The notes under the pieces are model-generated. The model ran no database searches and was not told the origin of the DNA. It was given only the letters and a program-made list of their open reading frames with translations. Shown in pieces: positions 56,868 through 64,000 of a DNA stretch of 64,000 nucleotides. Both the position numbers and the translations under genes were made by a program. The stretch comes from Planctomycetota bacterium (lineage in GTDB: Bacteria; Planctomycetota; UBA1135; UBA2386), in the NCBI GenBank assembly GCA_020638735.1, contig JACKHZ010000008.1:1054001-1118000 (forward strand). The letters are read 5' to 3'. How positions within the stretch are numbered: the stretch's first letter is position 1; the number at the start of each line of letters is the position of its first letter.

Positions 56868-56993
56868 GTCATCAGCTCCTTGTTGCTGGTGACACCGCCG
56901 GGTGGACTCGGCAGCGGAAGAGTACCTGCAGATTCGTGCCTCTCCGGCCGTCGAGGTCCATCGAGCCATCGACTCTCGATGCGGCGCAGCGGG

Positions 56994-57021
56994 TTGTGGA
57001 GTCGGGGGTGCGGGGTATCGT
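56994..57021 (+). promoter_or_regulatory. Candidate promoter for the regulatory-domain protein
   Basis: TTGTGG (56994-56999), a 16-nt spacer and TATCGT (57016-57021), with ATG57030 only 8 nt on. Suggests a near-leaderless transcript. Confidence 0.4.
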
Positions 57022-57029
57022 GCGCGGCG

Positions 57030-58280
57030 ATGACGGAGGCGAAGGTGCCGAGGCCCGGGGTGCTGTGGCGGTTGCTGCCGGCGGCGTTCGGCACGTTCAC
57101 GCTGCTCTACGTGCTGCGCGACCGTCCGCAGACGCCGCACCCGAGCCGGCCGTACGTGCCGCCTCCCGTCGAGACCCCCTTCCGCATCACGGGCAAGGTC
57201 GTCGACGACACCGGTACGCCGGTGAGCAGCGCGCTGGTGATGGGCGAAAACGTCGATTTCACAGGCCTGTTCCGATCGGCCGCGAGAGAGCTGCCCCTGT
57301 CCCTGACTGACGACGACGGTTCCTTCGTCGTCTACGCCCCCGAAGCCGGCACCTACGAACTGCTGGCCGAGGTCCGCGGGCACGAGGATTCCGCACCGAT
57401 CCACGTACAAGCGAAGGAGGGCACTACCGAGCTGCCGGCTCCCGTGCAGATCGGCAAGGCGCTGCCGACCCTGTCAGGGCTCGTGGTCGATCAGCGAGGA
57501 CAGCCGCTGCCCGGAATCGAGATCAGCTTGTCTGCCGCAAGTTCCACCGGCAGCAGGATCCACTCCGACGACGTGACAAACGCAGCAGGTGAGTTCCAGC
57601 TGTTCGCGAGCGAACACGGCGACCAGCGCCTCCGACTGCACAAGCGTTCGCTCACCATCCGCGGCCCGGTCGTGCCCGGGCCTGTCACCAATGTTCGTGT
57701 CGTCGTCACCGACGAACAGCTCGCTGGCGGCACGCTGGACGTCACCGTCTGCGACTGGCGAGAACGCCCAGCCGATGGCAAAGCCTGGGTCTTTCATCGT
57801 TGGCAGGTCGGCAACACCAGCAACACGAGGGGCAGAGGGCACCTGCTCACCGATGGGCGCGTGCACATCACGGACTTGACCATCGGCGAAGAAGTATGGG
57901 TCGAATATCGCGGCACCGCACCAGCCGCGGATTCGCCATTGGCCTCGCAGCGGAGCGCTCCGTTCGTCGTCGCGGCGCACCAGGAGGTGAAGCTCGAACT
58001 CACCCCCTGGGCCCGCGCACCGCTGCTCGTCGTCGATGCAGACGGCAATCCGGTTGCCGGCGCGCGGGTGTCCGTCCGTGATCCCGACGACAAGTTGCCG
58101 CTCGACCACCTTAGCCACGAGCAGCTGGTGACGGACGAGCACGGCAAGCTGACGCTGTGGCTGCCGCCTGGCCACGTCGAATTGACGTGCTTCTCACGGG
58201 CCGGCATCTGCCCGACGTTCGACGCGACCTTCGAACCCGGCCAAAACCAAGAACAGGTGCTGCGCCTCACCAGCCGCTGA
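57030..58280 (+). CDS. Carboxypeptidase-regulatory-domain protein, short
   Basis: 416 residues. A short N-terminal hydrophobic segment (LPAAFGTFTLLYVL) probably anchors it. At least three carboxypeptidase-regulatory-like repeats follow: GKVVDDTGTPVSSALVMG..., GLVVDQRGQPLPGIEISLS..., and LLVVDADGNPVAGARVSV. It resembles the larger paralogues at 37244 and 39908 in domain type only. No enzyme motif. It is probably periplasmic, tethered by its N-terminus; role unknown. The following 292-bp gap holds four 23-bp repeats. Confidence 0.68.
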   Translation: MTEAKVPRPGVLWRLLPAAFGTFTLLYVLRDRPQTPHPSRPYVPPPVETPFRITGKVVDDTGTPVSSALVMGENVDFTGLFRSAARELPLSLTDDDGSFVVYAPEAGTYELLAEVRGHEDSAPIHVQAKEGTTELPAPVQIGKALPTLSGLVVDQRGQPLPGIEISLSAASSTGSRIHSDDVTNAAGEFQLFASEHGDQRLRLHKRSLTIRGPVVPGPVTNVRVVVTDEQLAGGTLDVTVCDWRERPADGKAWVFHRWQVGNTSNTRGRGHLLTDGRVHITDLTIGEEVWVEYRGTAPAADSPLASQRSAPFVVAAHQEVKLELTPWARAPLLVVDADGNPVAGARVSVRDPDDKLPLDHLSHEQLVTDEHGKLTLWLPPGHVELTCFSRAGICPTFDATFEPGQNQEQVLRLTSR

Positions 58281-58357
58281 CAGGCGGCTCCTGAGACTCG
58301 CCCGGCACATCTTCCGCGCCCTCGGGCAAGCCCCTCGGTTCTCGGGCTGACCTGCGC

Positions 58358-58449
58358 CGCTTTCGATCAGCCGACCCCTTCGCTTTCAATCAGCCGACCC
58401 CGTCGCTTTCGATCAGCCGACCGCGCCTCTTTCGATCCGCCGGGCCCGC
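58358..58449. repeat. Four 23-bp tandem repeats
   Basis: Units begin at 58358, 58381, 58404 and 58427, exact 23-bp period. The consensus is close to CGCTTTCGATCAGCC then GACCCC(T/G)T; the fourth copy is more diverged. No spacers, so not a CRISPR array. It lies in the 58281-58572 intergenic gap, which contains no gene I can support. Confidence 0.8.
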
Positions 58450-58572
58450 TCCCGGCCCGTCCATGGACGCCTGCCCCCGCCAAGACACCAGGGAGCACGG
58501 TCGAAACCATCTACCGGCGACTCGCCGAGAACCCCATCCGTCGAGCACTCGCAGACTCGTCTGTCGTGGCCG

Positions 58573-59691
58573 TCAGCCCTTGGTGCTCTCGCGCCGCTTC
58601 AGCTTGGCGAGCAGCGTGTTGTCGCGCTGCGTGACGAAGTTGACCACCAGCCCCGACCGCCCGGCGCGCGCGGTGCGGCCGACGCGGTGCAGGTAGTTGT
58701 CGACGTCCTGCGGCAGGTGCACGTTGACGACGCGCTCCACCCGTTCGATGTCGAGACCGCGGCCGCCGAGGTCCGTCGTCACCAGCACGTCGACCTCGCC
58801 GTCGCGGAACTTCTTCAGGTTCTGCCGGCGCTCCTTGCTCTCCATCTCGCCGAAGTAGCGCACGTGCGCGATCTCGGCGGCCTCGAGCCAGCTGCAGACC
58901 GTCTCACACTGCGCGCGCGTGTTGGCGAACAAGAACGTGCCGACCTTGCCCTTCTTGCCGAGCAGCGCCAGCAGCACGTCCTCGCGTTCGCCGCCCTCGA
59001 TCTCGCGGTTCTCGGTGCGCAGCGTCGGCACCGTGCGCTGGCTGCCGCGCGCACGGGTGTGCACCGGCGCCGTCGGGAACAGCTCCTTGATCACGCCCTT
59101 CAGCGCGTCCGGCAGCGTCGCCGCGAACAGCGCCACCTGCAGCGAACCATGGCAGTTGTGCACGATGCGCTCGGCGATCGGCAGGAAGCCGCGGTCGAGC
59201 AGCTGGTCGGCTTCGTCGAGCACCAGGAAGCGCACGTCGTCGACACGCAGCTTCTCGGCCTCGAGCAGCTGCTGCAGGCGACCGGGCGTGGCGACGAGCA
59301 CGTCGAAGATGCCCTTGATGTTCTGCCGCGCGACTTCCTTGGCCGTGCCGCCGATCAAGAGCCGCACGCGCAGCCGCGTGTCGTGCGTCAGGCTCTTCAG
59401 CACCTTGCCGACCTGCTCGCCGAGCTCGCGTCCCGGCACCAGCACCACGCCGCGCGGCCGCCCCGGCAGCAGCACCGGATCATCGCCGTCGAGCTGCTTC
59501 AGCCGCTGCAGCAACGGCAGCGCGTAGGCCAGCGTCTTGCCGCTGCCGGTCGGCGAGACACCGACCAGCGAACGTCCTTCGAGCAGCGGCGGCAGCGCCT
59601 GGGTCTGGATGTCGGTCGGCCGCGAGAGTCCCTGTTGGTTCAGGGTCTCGAGCAGGGAAGGCAGCAGCGGCAGCTCGGCGAAGGTCGGCAC
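58573..59691 (-). CDS. DEAD-box RNA helicase
   Basis: 372 residues from GTG59691; an earlier in-frame ATG (59793) lies inside hairpin R3 and adds non-homologous residues. Motifs: Q-motif region (LSRPTDIQTQALP), Walker A SPTGSGKT (Lys52), DEAD 159-162, a motif III AAT (most family members have SAT), TDLGGRGLDIERVERVVN and HRVGRTARAG. Length suits a compact cold-shock-type RNA helicase such as the RhlE/RhlB group. It ends with a short basic tail. Confidence 0.88.
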   Translation of the reverse strand: MPTFAELPLLPSLLETLNQQGLSRPTDIQTQALPPLLEGRSLVGVSPTGSGKTLAYALPLLQRLKQLDGDDPVLLPGRPRGVVLVPGRELGEQVGKVLKSLTHDTRLRVRLLIGGTAKEVARQNIKGIFDVLVATPGRLQQLLEAEKLRVDDVRFLVLDEADQLLDRGFLPIAERIVHNCHGSLQVALFAATLPDALKGVIKELFPTAPVHTRARGSQRTVPTLRTENREIEGGEREDVLLALLGKKGKVGTFLFANTRAQCETVCSWLEAAEIAHVRYFGEMESKERRQNLKKFRDGEVDVLVTTDLGGRGLDIERVERVVNVHLPQDVDNYLHRVGRTARAGRSGLVVNFVTQRDNTLLAKLKRRESTKG

Positions 59692-59770
59692 GGATTCCGG
59701 GGGCGAAAGGGGCGAACACTGTAGGGACCAGCCCCCTCTGCGGCCAATGAACGGCGCCAATCCCGCGAAG

Positions 59771-59803
59771 AGAGGGTACCGAACCCGGTTCATCCTCCTC
59801 GTT
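59771..59803 (-). terminator. Repeated 3'-end hairpin, copy R3
   Basis: Directly 3' of the stop (59804) of the minus-strand ECF-fusion gene. In gene direction: AACGAGGAGGATG, AACCGGGTTCGG, TACCCTC. Similar to R1 and R2. Confidence 0.6.
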
Positions 59804-62803
59804 TCACCGCAGCTCGACCGGCTCGCCCTGGGTCTCGCCGACCTCGAACTCGGCGCGGTGGCGTTCGCCGCCGAAGGTGACCAGCTCGACCCAGTGCCGG
59901 CCGCGGGGCATGCCGCGCACGATGCGGCGCTGGCCCATGCTGTAGAAGTGGAACGTGCGCCCGTCGGCCATCGAGAACGTCATCAAGCCGATGCCATCGG
60001 GCAGCAGCAGCGTGGTCGGCGTGCCGGGCACGGGGTCGACAGCAACCGTGGTGACCGCGTCGGAGCGCACTTGGATGTCCTGCCGCACCGGCTGGATGTT
60101 CTCGCCCCACACCAGCATCTGCCATGAGCCGACCGGCGCATCCACTGCGTGCAGCGCGCCGTCGACCACCCGCAGCGGTCGGCGCAGCGCCACATCGCCT
60201 CCCTGCGTCAAGCACAGGTGCGGCTCGACGATCGCCGCGACGCCGCGCCCGACGACCTGCACGCTGCCCAGCCCGACCTCGATCTCGCCGAGGTCTAGCT
60301 CGCCCTCGGCCGGCACTTCCAACGGACCGCGCATGGCGAACAGTGCCGTTTCCGTGGCAACCGCCAGCCGGAAGCGCCCGGGCGGCAACTCGACGACGGT
60401 GAACTCCCTGCTGTCGGCATCGAGTTCCCCCTGGCACATCTCCGTCGATTCGAACTGCCCCGCGGGTGTGACACGCTGCAACGCGACGCGCATCCCGGTC
60501 GGCTGCACACCGCGCGCAACCAATCGACCCTTCACCCGACTGCGTCCGAACGCAGCGGGAACGACGACGCGCACCGGCCGCCCCGGCATGACCGCCCGAC
60601 GCATCCAGATCAGGCTGTTGACGGCGCCGCCGATGGTTACCTGTTGTTCGGTCAGCGCCACGCGGAAGAACTCGACGACCCCGTGCTCGTCGCTGACGAG
60701 CCGCTGTGCTTCGCGCTCCTCGTGATACCACCGGACCTGGAGCCCAGGGCGCGGCGCGCCGTGTTCGTCGACCAGTTCGAGGCGCAGACGCCCTTCGCGC
60801 TCGAACACGTGATCGATGCGGGCGATCTCACCATCCCGTAGCTCGACCTCACGCGTCGCGCGTTGGCTCCCGGAACGGATCGACAGCTGGTAGCGGCCGG
60901 GAGACAGCCCAGACAGATGCATCGTGCCATCCGGTTGCACATCGGCACCGCGCGTCAACCACTGGCGCATCACCTGGGACAAGACCAGCTCCTGCGGGCG
61001 CACCGAGGCGCTCCGAGTGCCGCCGATCACACCCGGCACCTCGATGTGCACCACGAGCGAAGCGCCGCGCGGCAAGCGCAGTTCGAGCTGCGGCTGAGTT
61101 CCGGCCCCGACGTCGAGCATCTGCACCGCCGCCGCACCGTGCTTGCCGTCCGTATCGCGCGCCGCGATCACGAACTGCCGACCGGGCGCGACGTGATCGC
61201 AGACGAAACGCCCGTCGTCGTCGGCACGCACCGCCACCGTCTCGTTGGCGTCGACATCGTGGTCGAACGCAACCCAGGCGCCGGGCACTGCGCGCCCGTC
61301 GGCATCGAGCACGCGACCGGACACGGTCATCGCCGGGCCGCCAAGGCGCAATTCACACGCCGGCTGCGGAACCAGCACGTGACCGACCGCCGACGGCGCG
61401 TGCCCGGGTGCCGTCGCCAACAACCGCAGCTCCGGCTCGAAGCGCGACGAACGCCAATGACCGCTGTCGTCGGTGTGCCCGATCACGGCCGGGAACAACC
61501 TCTCGCCCATCGAGCCACCTGACTGCAGGATCGCCGCACCGGGGACCGGCTTGTCATCTGCGTCGAGCACCAGCACGTCGGCAACCATCAGCTCCGGCAG
61601 TTCGAGCACGACCTCGAGTTCGCCGCCGCTCGGCACGATCACCGCAGTCGGGTTCGGCAGACCACCGATGGTGACGATGCGCGCCGGGCCGGCGGCGAGA
61701 CGAAGGGTGACTCGGCCGTCGACATCGGTGTCCCCATCGGCACGATCCGGCGCGAGGCCCTCACCAACGCTCGCGGTCGATGCGGTGGCCGCCGAGGACG
61801 AACCCGACCGCGAACCCGCAGACGGAGCCGCATCCGGCTCGTCGTGCATCGCCATTACGTGGATCCCGGGCAGGACCTCGCCGGTCCCGCCATGCCTCAC
61901 GACGACCCGCAGCGTGCCGGCCGCGGCAGCAGGCGTCGGCGCGACGAACCGTTCGGGCTGGGCCTCTACCGCGCTCGTGCCTGCCCCCGACGACTGACCG
62001 GCCGCCGCCGCAGCGACCTCGACGCGACCGTTCTCCACCACCGGCGTCACCGCTGCTTGCGTGCGCCAACCACCCGAACCGATCCACAGCGTCGCCGCCA
62101 CCGCCGCGAGCGCCGCACACGCCAGCACCGCGAGCGACGTCAGCCCGAAGCCCGCGGCAACCACCGCCACACTCACCGGAGCGCCGTCGCCGATCCGCTC
62201 CAACACCCTCGCCCGCACCCGCGTCGCGACCTGCGGCGACAGCACCGACGGCACCGCCGGCCCGATCGCCAACGCGCCCGCCGGCAACCGCCGCCGCAGC
62301 GCTGCGAGCCCGCGATGCAGCCGCGAACGCACGGTCGCCGCCGGCAGCCCGAGCCGTTCGGCGATCTGCTGCGGCGCCTCGCCGTGCAGCAGCGCGCGCT
62401 CGAGCACGGCGCGGAACGGCCCGCGCACCTCGGCGACCAGTTCGGCGACGCGTTCGTGCAGTTCGCGTTCGGCCGCCGCCTGCGCCGGATCGTCCCCGAT
62501 ACGGCGCTCCGCGACATCGACCGCGACCACGCGCCGATCGACCCGCCGCTGCGCCCGCACGCGGTTGACCAGCATGCCGAGCAGCCACGGCAACACCGGC
62601 CGGCTCGCGTCCCACGACGCGGCGTTCTCGATCGCGACGACGAACGTCGCCTGCACCGCGTCCTCGGCATCCTGCTGTCGTCGGCACAAGAACGCCGCCA
62701 CGCGCCACAGCTCGGGCGCCGTCGCGTCGAACACGAACGCGAGGTCGCGCGGATCGCGCGTGCGGACGAACCTGGCGAAACGACGATCGGCGCGGCTCTT
62801 CAT
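59804..62803 (-). CDS. ECF sigma factor fused to transmembrane segment and carboxypeptidase-regulatory repeats
   Basis: About 999 residues from ATG62803 (an in-frame ATG at 62833 with GGGGAA upstream is a second possibility). Residues about 20-90 are sigma region 2 (QQDAEDAVQATFVVAIENAA, VLPWLLGMLVNRVRAQRR), and about 118-170 region 4 (APQQIAERLGLPAATVRSRLHRGLAALR). A transmembrane helix at about 220-242 leads to a long extracytoplasmic part with several carboxypeptidase-regulatory-like sandwiches (RVLDADGRAVPGAWVAFDHD, ADVLVLDADDKPVPGAA, LVDEHGAPRPGLQVRW). The sigma factor is therefore tethered to the membrane. Release by proteolysis or conformational signalling are the obvious models. Confidence 0.78.
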   Translation of the reverse strand: MKSRADRRFARFVRTRDPRDLAFVFDATAPELWRVAAFLCRRQQDAEDAVQATFVVAIENAASWDASRPVLPWLLGMLVNRVRAQRRVDRRVVAVDVAERRIGDDPAQAAAERELHERVAELVAEVRGPFRAVLERALLHGEAPQQIAERLGLPAATVRSRLHRGLAALRRRLPAGALAIGPAVPSVLSPQVATRVRARVLERIGDGAPVSVAVVAAGFGLTSLAVLACAALAAVAATLWIGSGGWRTQAAVTPVVENGRVEVAAAAAGQSSGAGTSAVEAQPERFVAPTPAAAAGTLRVVVRHGGTGEVLPGIHVMAMHDEPDAAPSAGSRSGSSSAATASTASVGEGLAPDRADGDTDVDGRVTLRLAAGPARIVTIGGLPNPTAVIVPSGGELEVVLELPELMVADVLVLDADDKPVPGAAILQSGGSMGERLFPAVIGHTDDSGHWRSSRFEPELRLLATAPGHAPSAVGHVLVPQPACELRLGGPAMTVSGRVLDADGRAVPGAWVAFDHDVDANETVAVRADDDGRFVCDHVAPGRQFVIAARDTDGKHGAAAVQMLDVGAGTQPQLELRLPRGASLVVHIEVPGVIGGTRSASVRPQELVLSQVMRQWLTRGADVQPDGTMHLSGLSPGRYQLSIRSGSQRATREVELRDGEIARIDHVFEREGRLRLELVDEHGAPRPGLQVRWYHEEREAQRLVSDEHGVVEFFRVALTEQQVTIGGAVNSLIWMRRAVMPGRPVRVVVPAAFGRSRVKGRLVARGVQPTGMRVALQRVTPAGQFESTEMCQGELDADSREFTVVELPPGRFRLAVATETALFAMRGPLEVPAEGELDLGEIEVGLGSVQVVGRGVAAIVEPHLCLTQGGDVALRRPLRVVDGALHAVDAPVGSWQMLVWGENIQPVRQDIQVRSDAVTTVAVDPVPGTPTTLLLPDGIGLMTFSMADGRTFHFYSMGQRRIVRGMPRGRHWVELVTFGGERHRAEFEVGETQGEPVELR

Positions 62804-62948
62804 GGCGCCCCTGCTGTCGCGGAGCCCACGCATCGTTCCCCAAATCCGGCAAAACGAGGAGCCCATACCGCCTGCAGCCGCCCCGTACACCGCCACGGCC
62901 CACCCCACCCCGTCGGGCAAAGCAGGCCGCTCACACGTCATTCTGTCC

Positions 62949-63018
62949 GACCGCTGAGCTGCGGCGCGCAGCGCCGTCAGCTCCTGCGGTCGGGGCTCGG
63001 GCCGCCTACGTCGGCCCG
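62949..63018 (-). terminator. Composite two-hairpin element B at the selenoprotein gene end
   Basis: Hairpin 1 (62949-62991, 43 nt) has arms GACCGC, GAGCTG, CGGCGC around GCA, pairing with GCGCCG, CAGCTC, GCGGTC. Hairpin 2 (62998-63018) is CGGGCCG around CCTACGT. It ends 4 nt before the stop of the minus-strand gene. It matches element A (47128-47199) with paired base changes. Confidence 0.7.
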
Positions 63019-63022
63019 CACC

Positions 63023-64000
63023 TCACCTGGACATGAACTTCGCGACCAGTTCCTCGGCGACCTTGCTCGCCGCGTGGCCGTCGTGGCCGCGGTAGCGGAT
63101 CACCATGTCCTGGTCGATCACGATGCAGGTCGGCCAGCCCGACACAGCCCAGTCGTCCGCGATCGCCCGCTCGCGACCCGCATCCTGGTTCTGGAAGCTG
63201 CGCCAGTTCAGGCCGTGCTCTTCGATCGCCTTCTTCGCGCGCTCGATCGTGTCGTCACTGTTGACGCCGATCAGGGCGAACGGCTTGTCCTTCATCTCTT
63301 CCACGAGCGACCGCTCGTGCGGGTACAGGTCCCGGCAAGGGCCTCACCAGTCGCCCCAGAAGTCGAGGAAGATGACCTTGCCCTGGTAGTCGGACATCTT
63401 GAAGGCGACGCCGTCGAGGTCGACGCCGGCGATGTCGGGAGCGGTGTTGCCGGCGCCGAACTTCTCGCGCAGGTCGATCGCCGACCTGATCTCCTTGGCC
63501 AGCCGCTTGTCACCGCACTCGTCGGCGATCTTCAGCAGCGCAGCCTTGGCCTCGGCATAGGCCTCGCCTTCGCGCTCGGCCTTCTCGATGGTCGGCAGGT
63601 TCTTGGCGTAGACCGCCCAGCCGCGCACCTTGCCGTTGTGGCTCTTCGCCATCTTCTCGAGCGCGGGGCCGACGGCATCTTCGCCGACCAACTGCGGCAG
63701 GTACGGCGCGAGACCGGCGATCGCAGCGAAGCCGTCGCTGTCGAGGTGACCCGTCAGCAGCACGTCGAGCGCGTGGCGCGCCATGCTCTGATCGCGGCTG
63801 CTCTGCAGCACCATCACCAGGAACTGCACGGCGTCGTCGGTGCCGGCGAACTCGGCCGCGGCGGCCATCGCCTTCTCGAGGATCGGTCCGTAGTCCGGGC
63901 TCATCGGCATGGCGGGCATCGCCTCACCGGGCTTGACGTTCTTGGCAGCCTCCTGGGCGGCCTTGATCGCGGCGCGATAGTCGTCGATGCACTTCTTCTG
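63023..64000 (-). CDS. Selenocysteine-containing TlpA/thioredoxin-fold protein, 5' end outside the window
   Basis: One gene, not two. Reading from the right edge, the frame is open (no stop 63347-64000) and enters a TlpA/AhpC-TSA-type domain: APDIAGVDLDGVAFKMSDYQG, VIFLDFWGDW, then UGA (63346-63344), then GPCRDLYPHERSLVEEM. The rest continues in frame to the stop at 63023, including a thioredoxin cis-Pro loop (GWPTCIVID). The UGA replaces the first Cys of CxxC (giving UGPC), the most common selenocysteine site in thioredoxin-fold selenoproteins. A hairpin with a GGUC loop lies 31 nt after the UGA. The upstream part is a helical domain (about 190 residues visible from the first Met at 63919; the true start is outside). 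Likely an exported or membrane-linked thiol-disulfide or peroxide-type oxidoreductase. A read error of TGC/TGT to TGA is the main alternative. Confidence 0.8.
63302..63319 (-). promoter_or_regulatory. Bacterial SECIS element
   Basis: On the minus strand CACGAGC (63319-63313), loop GGTC (63312-63309), GCTCGTG (63308-63302): a perfect 7-bp stem with a 4-nt loop starting with G. The UGA ends at 63344, so 31 nt lie between it and the loop, within the 16-37 range used for bacterial SECIS. The GGUC loop matches what I recall of the E. coli fdhF SECIS loop. It lies inside the coding sequence, as bacterial SECIS elements must. Confidence 0.72.

Noticed and set aside
53448..58280. A 1610-residue plus-strand frame
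   Set aside because: Only the last 416 residues (from ATG57030) are protein-like; the rest is antisense to the sigma, propeller and Gly-rich genes.
58358..58449. CRISPR array
   Set aside because: Repeats are contiguous, with no spacers, and no cas genes are present.
59692..59793. Longer N-terminus for the DEAD-box helicase
   Set aside because: ATG59793 lies in hairpin R3 and the extra residues do not resemble the family.
63023..63304. Separate small thioredoxin-like gene starting at GTG63304
   Set aside because: It would lack the CxxC motif and begin inside a hairpin; the same frame continues upstream through the UGA.

Overview
The window is GC-rich DNA with strong G/C preference at third codon positions. 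Several traits suggest a Planctomycetota-like bacterium with a large genome: many extracytoplasmic-function (ECF) sigma factors paired with Ser/Thr kinases, a kinase fused to a formylglycine-generating-enzyme-like domain, an ECF sigma factor fused to a membrane-anchored exported region, and many secreted proteins sharing one kind of C-terminal domain. This is inferred from gene content only. I see no rRNA, tRNA, transposase or CRISPR array.

Layout. 1-4388: a respiratory molybdoenzyme operon (Fe-S subunit, Tat-exported molybdopterin subunit, TorD-like chaperone), then a TM2 protein. 4389-6070: a porin flanked by hairpin arrays. 6056-12803: a methyltransferase-fold protein and a 2012-residue DUF4011/helicase/nuclease/DUF3320 protein of a type linked to phage defence. 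12870-21848: tandem lipoproteins, two ECF sigma systems, a kinase-FGE fusion and secreted proteins. 21951-26750: SDR enzyme, small stress or membrane proteins, DUF1992 protein, ApbE. 26854-31379: two tandem 745-residue secreted paralogues. 31380-34986: aerobic benzoyl-CoA cluster (boxC, boxB, a [2Fe-2S] ferredoxin) behind inverted repeats that look like an operator. 35154-37191: a two-gene ATPase + HNH cassette resembling the Septu defence system, with less GC-biased codon use. 37244-44063: duplicated carboxypeptidase-regulatory-domain proteins and a secreted protein. 44431-46821: an FHA-TM-Lon-protease fusion. 46831-47199: four 75-bp tandem repeats and a covarying hairpin element. 47201-58280: S46 peptidase, secreted proteins, an ECF sigma-kinase operon, a beta-propeller protein. 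58281-64000: 23-bp repeats, a DEAD-box helicase, the ECF sigma fusion, and a thioredoxin-fold gene that runs off the right edge.

The most striking feature is that last gene (63023 to beyond 64000, minus strand). An in-frame UGA sits exactly where the first cysteine of the thioredoxin CxxC motif belongs (W-[UGA]-G-P-C-R). It is followed 31 nt later by the GGUC loop of a perfect 7-bp hairpin, as expected of a bacterial SECIS element. It is very probably a selenoprotein that ordinary gene calling splits in two.

Other themes are recurrent 3'-end hairpin families, one showing compensatory base changes between copies, and many genes with a -10-like hexamer only 6-11 nt before the start codon, suggesting leaderless transcripts.
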